64,000 nt of DNA, from positions 124,001 through 188,000 of the forward strand of contig CAKTPP010000003.1 of the NCBI GenBank assembly GCA_934591895.1. Direction: 5' to 3'. The notes below the pieces were generated by a model. It saw only the letters and a program-made list of their open reading frames with translations, had not been told where the DNA came from and searched no databases. Within the stretch, counting starts at the first letter, position 1. Each line of letters starts with the position of its first letter. Both the position numbers and the translations under genes were made by a program. Origin of the DNA: an uncultured Oscillospiraceae bacterium (GTDB lineage: Bacteria; Bacillota; Clostridia; Oscillospirales; Oscillospiraceae). Of the stretch, positions 26,466 through 36,026 are shown in pieces.

Positions 26466-27236
26466 ATGAAGAAGAAAAAGATCCTTGTGCGCAGCGTGCT
26501 GGTGCTTGTGGCGCTTGCGGCGCTGTGTGCGTGCGCGTGGTGCGTGTGGTACATTGTGCAGTACTATCAGGGGCAGGCCTTCGGCGACCGGATGCGCACC
26601 AACATTTCCGACGACGGCGGCAGCTTTCAGCTCGAGCGCGTGAAGATCCCGGTCGATTTTGACGAGCTGCAGGCCATGAATCCGGAGATCTATGCGTGGA
26701 TCAGGATCCCGGATACCGACATCAGCTATGCCGTGCTGCAGCGTGACGGCGATGACGATCAGGAGTATTACTCCAAGCACAGCGAAAACGGCGCGTACTA
26801 CAGCGGCGGCAGCATTTTCAGCCAGAGCTGCAACCGGAAGGACTTTTCCGACCCCATGACCGTGCTCTACGGCCACAACCTGCGCAACGGGCGCATGTTT
26901 GCCCAGCTCAACAACTTTTCGGACGCGGAGGTCTTTGAGTCGCACCGCTATATCTACGTCTATCTCCCCGACCGGATGCTCGTGTATGAGATCTTCGCGG
27001 CCTACCCGCACTCGAACGAGCACCTGCTGCTGTGCCATGATTTCACGGACGCGGAGGATTTTGCGGCGTATTTTGACGATGTGCTCGCGCAAAAAAGCCT
27101 GCAGGCCAACGTCCGCGAGGATGCCTGGCCGCAGCCGGGCGACCGGGTGCTGACGCTCTCGACCTGCTACCGCGGGGACAATCACCAGCGCTATCTCGTG
27201 CAGGGCAAGCTCGTGGCGGAGGCCTACGCGAAATAA
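26466..27236 (+). CDS. Class B sortase
   Basis: 256-residue cysteine transpeptidase anchored by an N-terminal helix (about residues 9-32), with its catalytic domain outside the cell. VLYGHNLRNG gives H137, TLSTC gives the nucleophile C234, and CYRGDNHQRYLVQGKL gives the arginine at about R242. IYAWIRIPDTDISYAVLQ is typical of class B. It cuts the sorting signal and joins the carboxyl end to peptidoglycan. GAGGTG lies before the ATG. It is encoded beside the 81-residue substrate and downstream of the LCP gene. Confidence 0.93.
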   Translation: MKKKKILVRSVLVLVALAALCACAWCVWYIVQYYQGQAFGDRMRTNISDDGGSFQLERVKIPVDFDELQAMNPEIYAWIRIPDTDISYAVLQRDGDDDQEYYSKHSENGAYYSGGSIFSQSCNRKDFSDPMTVLYGHNLRNGRMFAQLNNFSDAEVFESHRYIYVYLPDRMLVYEIFAAYPHSNEHLLLCHDFTDAEDFAAYFDDVLAQKSLQANVREDAWPQPGDRVLTLSTCYRGDNHQRYLVQGKLVAEAYAK

Positions 27237-27254
27237 CTGCATATGAAACATGAA

Positions 27255-27288
27255 AAACCGGCAGAGCCTTGGCTCTGCCGGTTTTCTG
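27255..27288. terminator. Bidirectional terminator after the sortase gene
   Basis: AAACCGGCAGAGCC (27255-27268) and its exact complement (27271-27284) with a 2-base centre; A and T runs flank both sides. It separates convergent genes. Confidence 0.85.
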
Positions 27289-27300
27289 CGTCCGGATCGT

Positions 27301-27552
27301 TCAGCCGTGCAGGCCGTTTTCCTGACGCTCCATGTTTTCGATGACGATGTCGTGAATGTCGCCGAGGCCGGCGCAGTATTCGAGCACCTTCCAGGGCGTG
27401 TTCGTGTGAAAGTGGATCTTGATGAGATCCTCGTCGCCCACGGCGAGCAGGCAGTCGCCCGCGATGTTGGCGAGGATGTAGTCGTGGATCGCGTCCTCGT
27501 CGAGGTCGTGACCCTCGATGAGCAGCTGGGTGTCAAAACGGAATTCGAGCAT
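27301..27552 (-). CDS. Small protein resembling the C-terminal domain of FakA/YloV-type DAK2 kinases
   Basis: 83 residues. The second half, LLAVGDEDLIKIHFHTNTPWKVLEYCAGLGDIHDI in two parts, resembles the conserved end of FakA/YloV (fatty-acid kinase) proteins, which read roughly VVGDxxLIKVHVHTNxPGxVLEYA followed by IENM. Here that module stands alone without the DAK2 nucleotide-binding domain. An AGGAGG site lies 6 bp before the ATG, so it looks like a true gene. It lies 11 bp downstream of lepA and is probably co-transcribed with it. Function unknown. Confidence 0.75.
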   Translation of the reverse strand: MLEFRFDTQLLIEGHDLDEDAIHDYILANIAGDCLLAVGDEDLIKIHFHTNTPWKVLEYCAGLGDIHDIVIENMERQENGLHG

Positions 27553-27563
27553 GGTGAGCCTCC

Positions 27564-29362
<1,799 letters not shown>

Positions 29363-29366
<4 letters not shown>

Positions 29367-29674
29367 AGGGAAATCTCCTCCAGTGCGGCCTCGGCGCGGT
29401 CGGCGGCCGTGCGCACGTCCTGCACGAGCGCGCGCAGCGCCTCGAGCTGTTCGGGCGTGCAGGTCGGGCTCGGCGCACGGCCGAGCAGAAAGTCCGCGCT
29501 CACGCCGTAGTAATCACAAGCCCGGCACACGAACGCGAGCCCCGGCTCGCGCGCACCGTTTTCGTAGTGGGACAGCAGCGCCTGACTGATCTTCAGGTCG
29601 GCGGCGACCTTGCGCTGGGACAGCCCGCGCGCATGGCGCAGCTCCGACATGACGGCAGCAAAATTGCGTTCCAT
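29363..29674 (-). CDS. XRE family helix-turn-helix regulator coupled to lepA
   Basis: 103-residue DNA-binding protein. A helix-turn-helix spans about residues 9-60: [33 protein letters not shown], here in two pieces of the classic XRE fold, then ADFLLGR. The C-terminal 35 residues form a charged helix rich in Ala, Arg and Glu that may dimerise. The start at 29674 follows AGGAGGTG. Its stop overlaps the lepA ATG by 4 bases, so both come from one transcript. Confidence 0.88.
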
Positions 29675-29709
29675 GCCGCACCTCCTGTAACGTTCTGATA
29701 ACGGTCTGT

Positions 29710-29738
29710 ATTTTACCACGCCCGCGCGCAAACGGCAA
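29710..29738 (-). promoter_or_regulatory. Promoter for the XRE-lepA operon
   Basis: On the minus strand TTGCCG, 17 bp ending in TGG, TAAAAT, which gives an extended -10 element. It lies about 35 bp before the XRE start. Confidence 0.65.
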
Positions 29739-29767
29739 CAACCTCTTTTTAAAATCGTGTGCGGGGG

Positions 29768-29796
29768 TTGAAAAACGTCGGATGTGGTGTTACACT
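29768..29796 (+). promoter_or_regulatory. Promoter for pta
   Basis: TTGAAA, 17 bp, TACACT, 65 bp before the pta start codon. Confidence 0.65.
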
Positions 29797-29861
29797 ATTT
29801 AATTGTGAAATCATGTTCACAGAAAAACAGAAAACAGATGAACATATTGGAGGAAAACACC

Positions 29862-30863
29862 ATGTTTGAAAATCTGGTTGAAGTTCTCAAAGCCAATCCG
29901 CGCAAGATCGTCTACACCGAGGGCACCGACGCCCGCATCCTCGAGTCCGCTGCCCGCCTGAAGCAGGGCGGCTTCCTGACGCCGATCCTTGTCGGCAATG
30001 TCGAGGACGTGAAGGCTGCGGCCAAGGCCGGCGGCTTTGACATCGAGGGTCTCGAGATCATCGATCCCGCCACCTATGACAAGATGGACGAGATGGCGCA
30101 GTGCATGTTCGACCTGCGCAAGGGCAAGATGGAAATGGAGGACGTGCGCGCCAACCTCCAGAAGGGCAACTACTTCGGCACCATGCTCGTGAAGATGGGC
30201 GTGGCCGACGCGCTGCTCGGCGGCGCGACCTATTCCACCGCGGACACCGTCCGTCCGGCGCTGCAGCTGATCAAGACCAAGAAGGGCGCCCACCTTGTGA
30301 GCTCCTGCTTCATCATGGTGCGCGGCGACGAGATGCTCGCCATGGGCGACTGCGCCATCAACATCGATTATCAGGACAACGTCGACAAGGCCACCGGTGA
30401 GGTCACCTTCTCCGCTGCGCAGAAGCTGGCGGAGGTCGCCGTCGAGACCGCCAAGACTGCCGAGATCTTCGGCATGGATCCGAAGGTCGCCATGCTGAGC
30501 TTCTCCACCAAGGGCTCCGGCAAGGGCGGCACGGTCGCGCTCAGCCACGACGCCACCGTCATCGCCAAGGAGCTCGCGCCCGAGCTGAAGATCGACGGCG
30601 AGATGCAGTTTGACGCCGCCGTCTCCCCGGTCGTCGGCCAGCTGAAGTTCCCCGGTTCCCCGGTCGCGGGCCATGCCAACACCTTCATCTTCCCGTGCAT
30701 CGAGGCCGGCAACATCGGCTATAAGATCGCGCAGCGCCTGGGCGGCTTCGCGGCCTACGGCCCGATCCTGCAGGGTCTGAACGCGCCCATCAACGACCTG
30801 TCCCGCGGCTGCGACGCCGAGGAGGTCTACCAGATGTCCATCATCACGGCGGCTCTGGCCTGA
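29862..30863 (+). CDS. pta: Phosphate acetyltransferase
   Basis: 333-residue enzyme converting acetyl-CoA and phosphate to acetyl phosphate, the first step of acetate formation with ATP gain. KIVYTEGTDARILESAARL opens the fold, and GMVRGDE-like MVRGDEMLAMGDCAIN, SFSTKGSG and FPGSPVAGHANTFIFPC are family marks. ATG 29862 follows GGAGG; a longer N-terminus from 29784 has no support. Acetate kinase is not in the window. A strong terminator follows, so it is a single-gene unit. Confidence 0.95.
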   Translation: MFENLVEVLKANPRKIVYTEGTDARILESAARLKQGGFLTPILVGNVEDVKAAAKAGGFDIEGLEIIDPATYDKMDEMAQCMFDLRKGKMEMEDVRANLQKGNYFGTMLVKMGVADALLGGATYSTADTVRPALQLIKTKKGAHLVSSCFIMVRGDEMLAMGDCAINIDYQDNVDKATGEVTFSAAQKLAEVAVETAKTAEIFGMDPKVAMLSFSTKGSGKGGTVALSHDATVIAKELAPELKIDGEMQFDAAVSPVVGQLKFPGSPVAGHANTFIFPCIEAGNIGYKIAQRLGGFAAYGPILQGLNAPINDLSRGCDAEEVYQMSIITAALA

Positions 30864-30888
30864 TCGGTTTTCCGTCCAAAACATATTG

Positions 30889-30921
30889 CCGGCGCTGTTA
30901 AGATAACAGCGCCGGTTTTTT
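30889..30921 (+). terminator. Terminator after pta
   Basis: Perfect 12-bp stem (30889-30900 with 30904-30915, loop AGA) followed by six T. Confidence 0.9.
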
Positions 30922-30938
30922 GAAAGGGAGGTGCGCCT

Positions 30939-31385
30939 GTGGAGCGCGAGGAATATATGCGCGCGGCGCTCGCGCTCGCGCACGCCGCGGCGGCCGACGG
31001 GGAAGTGCCGGTCGGCTGCGTGATCGCCGACGCCGGGGGGCGCATCATCGGCCGCGGGCGCAACCGCCGCGAGCGCACGCACCGCGCCGATGCCCACGCC
31101 GAGATGGAGGCCATCGCCGAGGCGTGCCGCGCGCTCGGCACGTGGCGGCTCGACGGCTGCACGCTCTATGTCACGCTCGAGCCGTGCCCCATGTGCGCCG
31201 GGGCGATCATCAACGCCCGCGTGCCGGTCGTCGTCTACGGCGCGAAGGAGCCGAATTTCGGCTCGTGCGGCAGCGTGCTCAACCTCTTTGAGGAGCGCTA
31301 CGGTCACCACCCCGCCATTTACGGCGGTGTGCTGGAGAATGCGTGCGCGCGCGTCCTGCGCACATTTTTCGGCGCTCTGCGCTGA
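30939..31385 (+). CDS. tadA: tRNA-specific adenosine deaminase
   Basis: 148-residue zinc deaminase that turns the wobble A34 of tRNA-Arg(ACG) into inosine. HAEMEAI holds H53 and the catalytic E55, and TLEPCPMCAGAI holds C83 and C86, the other zinc ligands. GEVPVGCVI and NPNFGSCGS-like EPNFGSCGSVLNL are typical of TadA. The GTG start follows GGGAGGTG. Confidence 0.95.
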   Translation: MEREEYMRAALALAHAAAADGEVPVGCVIADAGGRIIGRGRNRRERTHRADAHAEMEAIAEACRALGTWRLDGCTLYVTLEPCPMCAGAIINARVPVVVYGAKEPNFGSCGSVLNLFEERYGHHPAIYGGVLENACARVLRTFFGALR

Positions 31386-31393
31386 GAGGAACG

Positions 31394-31436
31394 AAAAGCG
31401 CGTCCCGGAATCCGGGACGCGCTTTTCGTTTTGCTT
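31394..31436 (+). terminator. Terminator after tadA
   Basis: A long inverted repeat (31394-31409 with 31411-31426) rich in GC in the middle with TTTT at the outer end, followed by CGTTTTGCTTTT. Confidence 0.85.
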
Positions 31437-31559
31437 TTGCATCTCTTCCACCGCTGAGATCGTATGAAACAGCTCATATAGATAAGCGTATAGAAGTGCA
31501 CGCTTTCGCGCGGAAAGAGGTTGCAACAGCCGGATAAACCGGATGGCATCACGTGAAAA

Positions 31560-32252
31560 TTATTGAAAGCTCCAGTCGGCATATGTCTCATCATGGTAAT
31601 TTGGATAAGTGTAATAATCGATTGCTTTTGTCTTCTGCTCAAATAGATCATACATCGCGTGGTCTGAAACGATGGAGCAGAAAGAAATTCCCACATCTTT
31701 GCAGCGCTGTATGGATTCTTCCGTCATATCTTCGAACCTGCGTCTGTCGTCGATTACAATGATGATGTTTTCTTTACAGTAAGGGAATGCCGACCATGGC
31801 GGCGAAATGTATCTATTACCAACATGACATTTTTTACTTATCCATTTATTCATTTCCCGGTGTCGTTTTACCCAATCAGAAATCGCCTCCGCCGCGGCAT
31901 TTATCTCCACAGAGTCGTCCAGATATAACCAGTCCGATACTCCGGAGTGATTTTTCAGATCATCAACGCTATCCCGTATTATTCTGAGGCATGCGTCAAA
32001 GGGTGTCCCGCGTAAGATGAATCCGTTTTCAAATGTAGAGTTATACGGAGTTGAAAAACCTTCTGGCAGTTTGCCTTCCCCATTCATAAAATCCTGAAAC
32101 GCTCTTTCCATTTCTGCTTCTGCCTGTTCTCTTGCGCGTGCCTGTTCTTCTGCGCGTGCCTGTTCTTCTGCGCGTGCCTGTTCTCTTGTGATTTCCGGTT
32201 CTCTTGCGGTTTTCTGCTCTTTTTTGCTTCTCCATAATTTTGATAGAAACAT
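31560..32252 (-). CDS. Hypothetical protein with a tandem-repeat coiled coil
   Basis: 230 residues, not recognised. Residues about 10-52 form a charged Ala/Arg/Glu/Gln helix built from three repeats of six residues (EEQARA-like), probably a coiled coil; the rest is a soluble domain with aromatic-rich patches such as KENIIIVIDDRRRF. No signal peptide or membrane helix. Codon use is clearly AT-richer than that of the genes on both sides, which suggests recent acquisition. The start is uncertain. Confidence 0.6.
   Translation of the reverse strand: MFLSKLWRSKKEQKTAREPEITREQARAEEQARAEEQARAREQAEAEMERAFQDFMNGEGKLPEGFSTPYNSTFENGFILRGTPFDACLRIIRDSVDDLKNHSGVSDWLYLDDSVEINAAAEAISDWVKRHREMNKWISKKCHVGNRYISPPWSAFPYCKENIIIVIDDRRRFEDMTEESIQRCKDVGISFCSIVSDHAMYDLFEQKTKAIDYYTYPNYHDETYADWSFQ
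32133..32186. repeat. Three tandem copies of an 18-bp unit inside the hypothetical gene
   Basis: Plus-strand unit TGCGCGTGCCTGTTCTTC repeats three times, with the last two bases of the third copy changed. It is in frame (six codons per unit), so copy-number changes would keep the gene open. Confidence 0.9.
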
Positions 32253-32406
32253 TGTGTGCCCTCCTGATTCTGCAATATTTGAATGGATCTGCTCGCGCGT
32301 TGAATGCGGTTATTGAAAAAGTGGAAAATCGACCCTGCACGCAGGAAACGCCGGAAATGCTTCGAATTCATCGGGTGTGCGCAATGCTGCCATATTGTAT
32401 ACCGGC

Positions 32407-33228
32407 TTATATGGGACGCCCTTTTTGCGCTGATATCTCCTCCATCAGCTCGTGGTAAAACACGTCGAGTACGCCGATATAGTGCGGCTTCCACGGCTTG
32501 AGCCGGCCGCAGTAGTGGATGATGACCGTGTGCGCGCGCACCCAGTCGAGATCGACCGGCTCTGCGAGCAGCTCCGCGTTGTGCAGCGCGAGGATGCGGT
32601 CGCTGAGGTTGTAGATCATGCTGTCGAGCAGGTGCACCCGGTCGCCGTAGAGCGCGGTGAGAATGTCCTGATCCGGCAGCAGGAACACGTCCTGCTTTTC
32701 GTCGGCAAAGGCGCGCACACGCTCCATGTCGAGATCTCCGCGCAGGGCGGGGAGGTTATACAGCAGCACGCCGGTGTTGATGTAGGGCGCTGCCTCGTCC
32801 ATGCCCAGGCGCGCGGCGTTGAGCTTTTCGAGCAGCTTGCGTGTGTGCGTGCAGGCCATGAAATACGCGTCGCCGAACGGCGCGGCATACAGCGCCGTGA
32901 GGGGGTTGATGATGACCGTGTCCGCGTCGAGGTAGAGTATGCGCTCGAGCGTGTCCGGCAGCAGCAGGGGCGCCGCGATGCGGTAATAGATCTGGCGCGG
33001 GTAGCGCTTCGACTCCGGAAAGCCGTCGAACATCGCGGGGTCGACGAACACGAAGTGCAGCCCGGCCTCGGGCAGCGCCGCGCGCACGCTGTCCTCGTCG
33101 GCGGGCGTGAGATCGGAGTGCAGGATAAAGACCTCGTAGTGGCTTGCGCCGCCGTGCAGCAGCACGCTGCGCATACAATTGAGAAACGTGGGGATATAGC
33201 CCCCGTTGATCGCAAAGAGCAGGTTCAT
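32407..33228 (-). CDS. Glycosyltransferase family 8
   Basis: 273-residue family 8 glycosyltransferase. It begins NLLFAINGGYIPTFLNCMRSVL, carries the DxD in RILYLDADTVIINPL (about residues 95-97), has PYINTGVLLYNL and the end motif HYCGRLKPWKPHY. No signal peptide. It stands alone, away from the main polysaccharide locus, next to a phosphoribosyltransferase. Acceptor unknown; a wall glycan or glycolipid is possible. Confidence 0.9.
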   Translation of the reverse strand: MNLLFAINGGYIPTFLNCMRSVLLHGGASHYEVFILHSDLTPADEDSVRAALPEAGLHFVFVDPAMFDGFPESKRYPRQIYYRIAAPLLLPDTLERILYLDADTVIINPLTALYAAPFGDAYFMACTHTRKLLEKLNAARLGMDEAAPYINTGVLLYNLPALRGDLDMERVRAFADEKQDVFLLPDQDILTALYGDRVHLLDSMIYNLSDRILALHNAELLAEPVDLDWVRAHTVIIHYCGRLKPWKPHYIGVLDVFYHELMEEISAQKGRPI

Positions 33229-33272
33229 ACGCTTTCCTCCCGAATACGCTGCGAATGCAGGCGGTTATGGCA

Positions 33273-33300
33273 CGCGGGCGCTGCATCGGCAGCGCCCGCG
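33273..33300. repeat. 12-bp inverted repeat between GT8 and phosphoribosyltransferase genes
   Basis: CGCGGGCGCTGC (33273-33284) and its complement (33289-33300), loop ATCG. No T run on the minus strand directly after it, so terminator function is doubtful. Confidence 0.6.
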
Positions 33301-33318
33301 AAGCTTTGCTGTGTGTCG

Positions 33319-33873
33319 TTATGCCTTCGGCGTGCCGTCGGGGTTGAACAGCGGCAGCTTGCCGAGCACGGTGATGTCGGGGCGGTCGTTGGCGTCGCCC
33401 TCGGCGAGCACGGCCATCTTGCCGACGATGATGCCGCCGGCCTCGTTGACGAGCTCCTCCATCGCGCGCAGCGACTCGCCGGTCGAGATCACGTCGTCGA
33501 CGATGACGATGCGCTTGCCGTGGATCAGCTCCGCGTCCGTCTGGTCGAGCACGAGCGTCTGCACGCCCTGCGTCGTGATGGACTTGACGTGCACCTGAAA
33601 TACGCTGCTCATGTAGGCCTTGGCCTTCTTGCGGGCGACAAAATACTTGTCCGCGCCGCTCTGACGGGCCATTTCATACACCAGCGGGATGGCTTTCGCT
33701 TCGGGGGCGATCAGATAGTCATATTCCGGCGTCAGCTTGAGCAGCTCGGCCGCGCAGTGCACGGTCAGCTCCACATCGCCAAACATGACGAACGCGCCGA
33801 TGTACAGGTCGTCGGAGACCTTGCACAGGGGCAGATCGCGCTTTAGCCCGGCGATATCCATCTCATATGTCAT
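33319..33873 (-). CDS. Purine phosphoribosyltransferase-like protein (Apt/Xpt type)
   Basis: 184-residue type I phosphoribosyltransferase. The PRPP-binding motif VIVDDVISTGES is near residues 121-132, YLIAPEAKAIPLVYEMAR matches the PEARG-like region of adenine/xanthine enzymes, and VARKKAKAYM resembles the Apt loop. It likely converts a purine base and PRPP to the nucleotide, but base specificity is not certain. A promoter with TATAAT lies upstream. Confidence 0.82.
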   Translation of the reverse strand: MTYEMDIAGLKRDLPLCKVSDDLYIGAFVMFGDVELTVHCAAELLKLTPEYDYLIAPEAKAIPLVYEMARQSGADKYFVARKKAKAYMSSVFQVHVKSITTQGVQTLVLDQTDAELIHGKRIVIVDDVISTGESLRAMEELVNEAGGIIVGKMAVLAEGDANDRPDITVLGKLPLFNPDGTPKA

Positions 33874-33913
33874 TTGAAATTCCTCCTAATCATAATCACA
33901 GGGTAACAAAGTT

Positions 33914-33941
33914 ATTATACATGAATGCCGGAAAAATGCAA
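33914..33941 (-). promoter_or_regulatory. Promoter for the phosphoribosyltransferase gene
   Basis: On the minus strand TTGCAT, 16 bp, TATAAT, about 40 bp before the start codon. Confidence 0.7.
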
Positions 33942-34164
33942 GACTTCCGGCGGCAAAAGATGTCTGTATGTATGTGTCATATGGACGAATGTGTTTCGAA
34001 TATATTTCAGTAAAGGAAACCATTCGAAAACAGAATATCAAAATAATGGGAGTTGCCATTTTCGTGACGCCGTCAGAATATCTAAAAAGTGGTCAGGTTT
34101 CGCTGGGGCAATCTATGGCATCGTCTAAAATGAACAGTTTATGAACGAAATTCACGAAAAACGG
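33942..34164. other. AT-rich intergenic stretch without a supported gene
   Basis: Between the divergent phosphoribosyltransferase and symporter promoters. A 67-codon open frame at 33925 has no ribosome site and no recognisable content. No RNA motif was recognised. Confidence 0.5.
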
Positions 34165-34193
34165 TTGCGGATTTCGTATTTTTAGTGTAAATT
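34165..34193 (+). promoter_or_regulatory. Promoter for the NSS symporter gene, long leader
   Basis: TTGCGG, 17 bp, TAAATT, leaving an untranslated leader of about 115 bases. The leader contains an 8-bp hairpin (34238-34245 with 34254-34261). Confidence 0.55.
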
Positions 34194-34314
34194 AGCAATA
34201 AGTTCATCGAGAATTTCCCACTTGCGGTTATGGATGCCCGGACGAAGCGGTTATCGTCCGGCACTATTTGGGGGGAGTTCCGGGGAAAAGCAATTTGAAA
34301 TTGGAGGAAAAACA

Positions 34315-35769
34315 ATGGACGAAAACAAACGTGGTTCATTTGGCAGCAATATCGGCTTTCTGATGTCTGCCATCGGTTCCGCCGTCGGCCTCGGCAATAT
34401 CTGGGGCTTCCCGTACAAGATGGGCAAGAGCGGCGGCTTTACGTTCCTGATCATCTACCTGATCCTCGCGGTCTTCGTCGGCTTTGCGATCATGCTGTCC
34501 GAGCTGGCGATGGGTCGTAAGACCGGCCTCGGCCCGGTCAACGCCTACAAGACTATGTCGAAGAAGTTCAAGTGGATCGGCTGGCTGGCAATCCTGGCTC
34601 CGTTCCTGATCATGACCTTCTACTCGGTCCTCGGCGGCTACTGCATCTACTACATCGTCCTCAACATTGTCGGCCTGTTCAAGGGTGTGCCCGGCGCTGA
34701 GAGTTTTGGCACGCTGCTCACCAACCCCGGCATGAGCATTCTCGTGATGCTCGGCTTCATGATCATCTGCTACCTCATCAACCTCAACGGTGTCGGCGGC
34801 GGCATTGAGAAGTTCAACAAGATCGGCATGCCCGCTCTGTTCGTCATGCTCGTCATCGTCATCATCCGTGCCTGGACGCTCCCGCACGCTGCGGAAGGTC
34901 TGAAGTTCATGTTCGTCCCCGGCTACGCGGTCAAGGGCGGCTTCATCGACAAGGCACCCGGCGTCATGTCCGTTCTGGCGACGGCCGGCGGCCAGATGTT
35001 CTTCTCCCTGTCTCTTGCCATGGGCGCCATGATCACCTATGGCTCCTACCTCGGCAAGAGTGAGAACCTGCCGAAAAACTCCGTTATCATCGTTATCTCC
35101 GATACCCTCGTTGCCATCATGGCCGGCCTCGCCGTTATCCCGGCGGCCGTCGCCAACGGCATCGCCAAGGGCATGGCCGTCTCCGAGATCAAGCTCGGCG
35201 GCCCGACCCTTCTGTTCGCCACCCTGCAGGACGTGTTCCATGACATGGGCACCATCGGCGGCGTCTTCGGCTTCATCTTCTATGCCCTCGTTCTGATCGC
35301 GGCCATCTCGTCCGCCATCTCCCTGATCGAGGCGGTCGCCGTCACGTTCATCGACCGTGCCAGCGCGCGCGGTGAGGAGCCCAGCCGTCCGCGTACGATC
35401 ACCCTCGTGTGCATCGTCATCTTCCTGCTGTCCTGCTTCGTCGCTTCCGACGGTCTTGGCTCTCGTCCGTTCGCCCCGTGGCAGTTCTTCGGCATCGGCT
35501 CTGAGGCCGCTCCGTGGAATGACTGCTGGCTCGACTTCATGGACACCTGGTCCGAAGGCGTTGCGATGCCGCTCGGCGCCCTGCTCATGTCCATCATGAT
35601 CGGCTGGGAGATCAAGCCAAAATCTCTGTTCGACGAGATCGACAGCGGCTACAACGGCAAGATTCACGGCTTCTACACCTTCTGCATCAAGTATGTCTGC
35701 CCGATCGCGATGGTCTTCATCCTGCTCGTGCAGCTGAGCACGTTCTTCGGCTTCGGCTGGTTCGAGTGA
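34315..35769 (+). CDS. Sodium-dependent transporter, NSS family
   Basis: 484-residue LeuT-fold symporter using sodium to import an amino acid or related amine. About 11-12 membrane helices are visible. The first helix has SAIGSAVGLGNIWGFPYKMG with the unwound sodium and substrate site, and helix 8-like LIAAISSAISLIEAVAV has the serine-rich second sodium-site region. Length and the GFPY motif fit the bacterial branch. ATG 34315 follows TTGGAGG. Substrate cannot be fixed from sequence alone. Confidence 0.92.
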   Translation: MDENKRGSFGSNIGFLMSAIGSAVGLGNIWGFPYKMGKSGGFTFLIIYLILAVFVGFAIMLSELAMGRKTGLGPVNAYKTMSKKFKWIGWLAILAPFLIMTFYSVLGGYCIYYIVLNIVGLFKGVPGAESFGTLLTNPGMSILVMLGFMIICYLINLNGVGGGIEKFNKIGMPALFVMLVIVIIRAWTLPHAAEGLKFMFVPGYAVKGGFIDKAPGVMSVLATAGGQMFFSLSLAMGAMITYGSYLGKSENLPKNSVIIVISDTLVAIMAGLAVIPAAVANGIAKGMAVSEIKLGGPTLLFATLQDVFHDMGTIGGVFGFIFYALVLIAAISSAISLIEAVAVTFIDRASARGEEPSRPRTITLVCIVIFLLSCFVASDGLGSRPFAPWQFFGIGSEAAPWNDCWLDFMDTWSEGVAMPLGALLMSIMIGWEIKPKSLFDEIDSGYNGKIHGFYTFCIKYVCPIAMVFILLVQLSTFFGFGWFE

Positions 35770-35813
35770 TCGCAGCATCAGAAGCTTTTCGTAAAACGAA
35801 ACAAAACAACCGC

Positions 35814-35844
35814 AACCGGCAGCCTTCGGGCTGCCGGTTTTTGT
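35814..35844 (+). terminator. Terminator after the NSS symporter gene
   Basis: 11-bp stem (35814-35824 with 35829-35839) closed by a TTCG tetraloop, followed by a T run. Confidence 0.9.
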
Positions 35845-35893
35845 TGTGCCGTGCGCTGCGGCGGTCACCGCGCAGTCCGTGTCCGGACATGGA

Positions 35894-35929
35894 AAAAGCG
35901 CCGTGCAGATCGCTCTGCGCGGCGCTTTT
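35894..35929 (-). terminator. Probable terminator for the HtrA gene
   Basis: 16-bp stem with one mismatch (35894-35909 with 35914-35929), loop TCGC. The A-rich left edge gives a T run on the minus strand, about 100 bp after the htrA stop. Confidence 0.7.
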
Positions 35930-36026
35930 CCGCTTGGGGAAAGAAGATGGAGAAAGAAAAAGAGAGGATGCACAAAACCTTCGGCGGCGGGGCGGTCACC
36001 CGCCGCCGGAGTTGAGGAGAAGCAAA

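Noticed and set aside
32133..32186. CRISPR-like array
   Set aside because: The 18-bp units are tandem without spacers and lie in frame in a gene.
33925..34128. A 67-codon open frame in the gap before the symporter gene
   Set aside because: No ribosome site, mixed Cys/Lys/Arg composition and no recognisable pattern; it also overlaps promoter sequence of the divergent gene.
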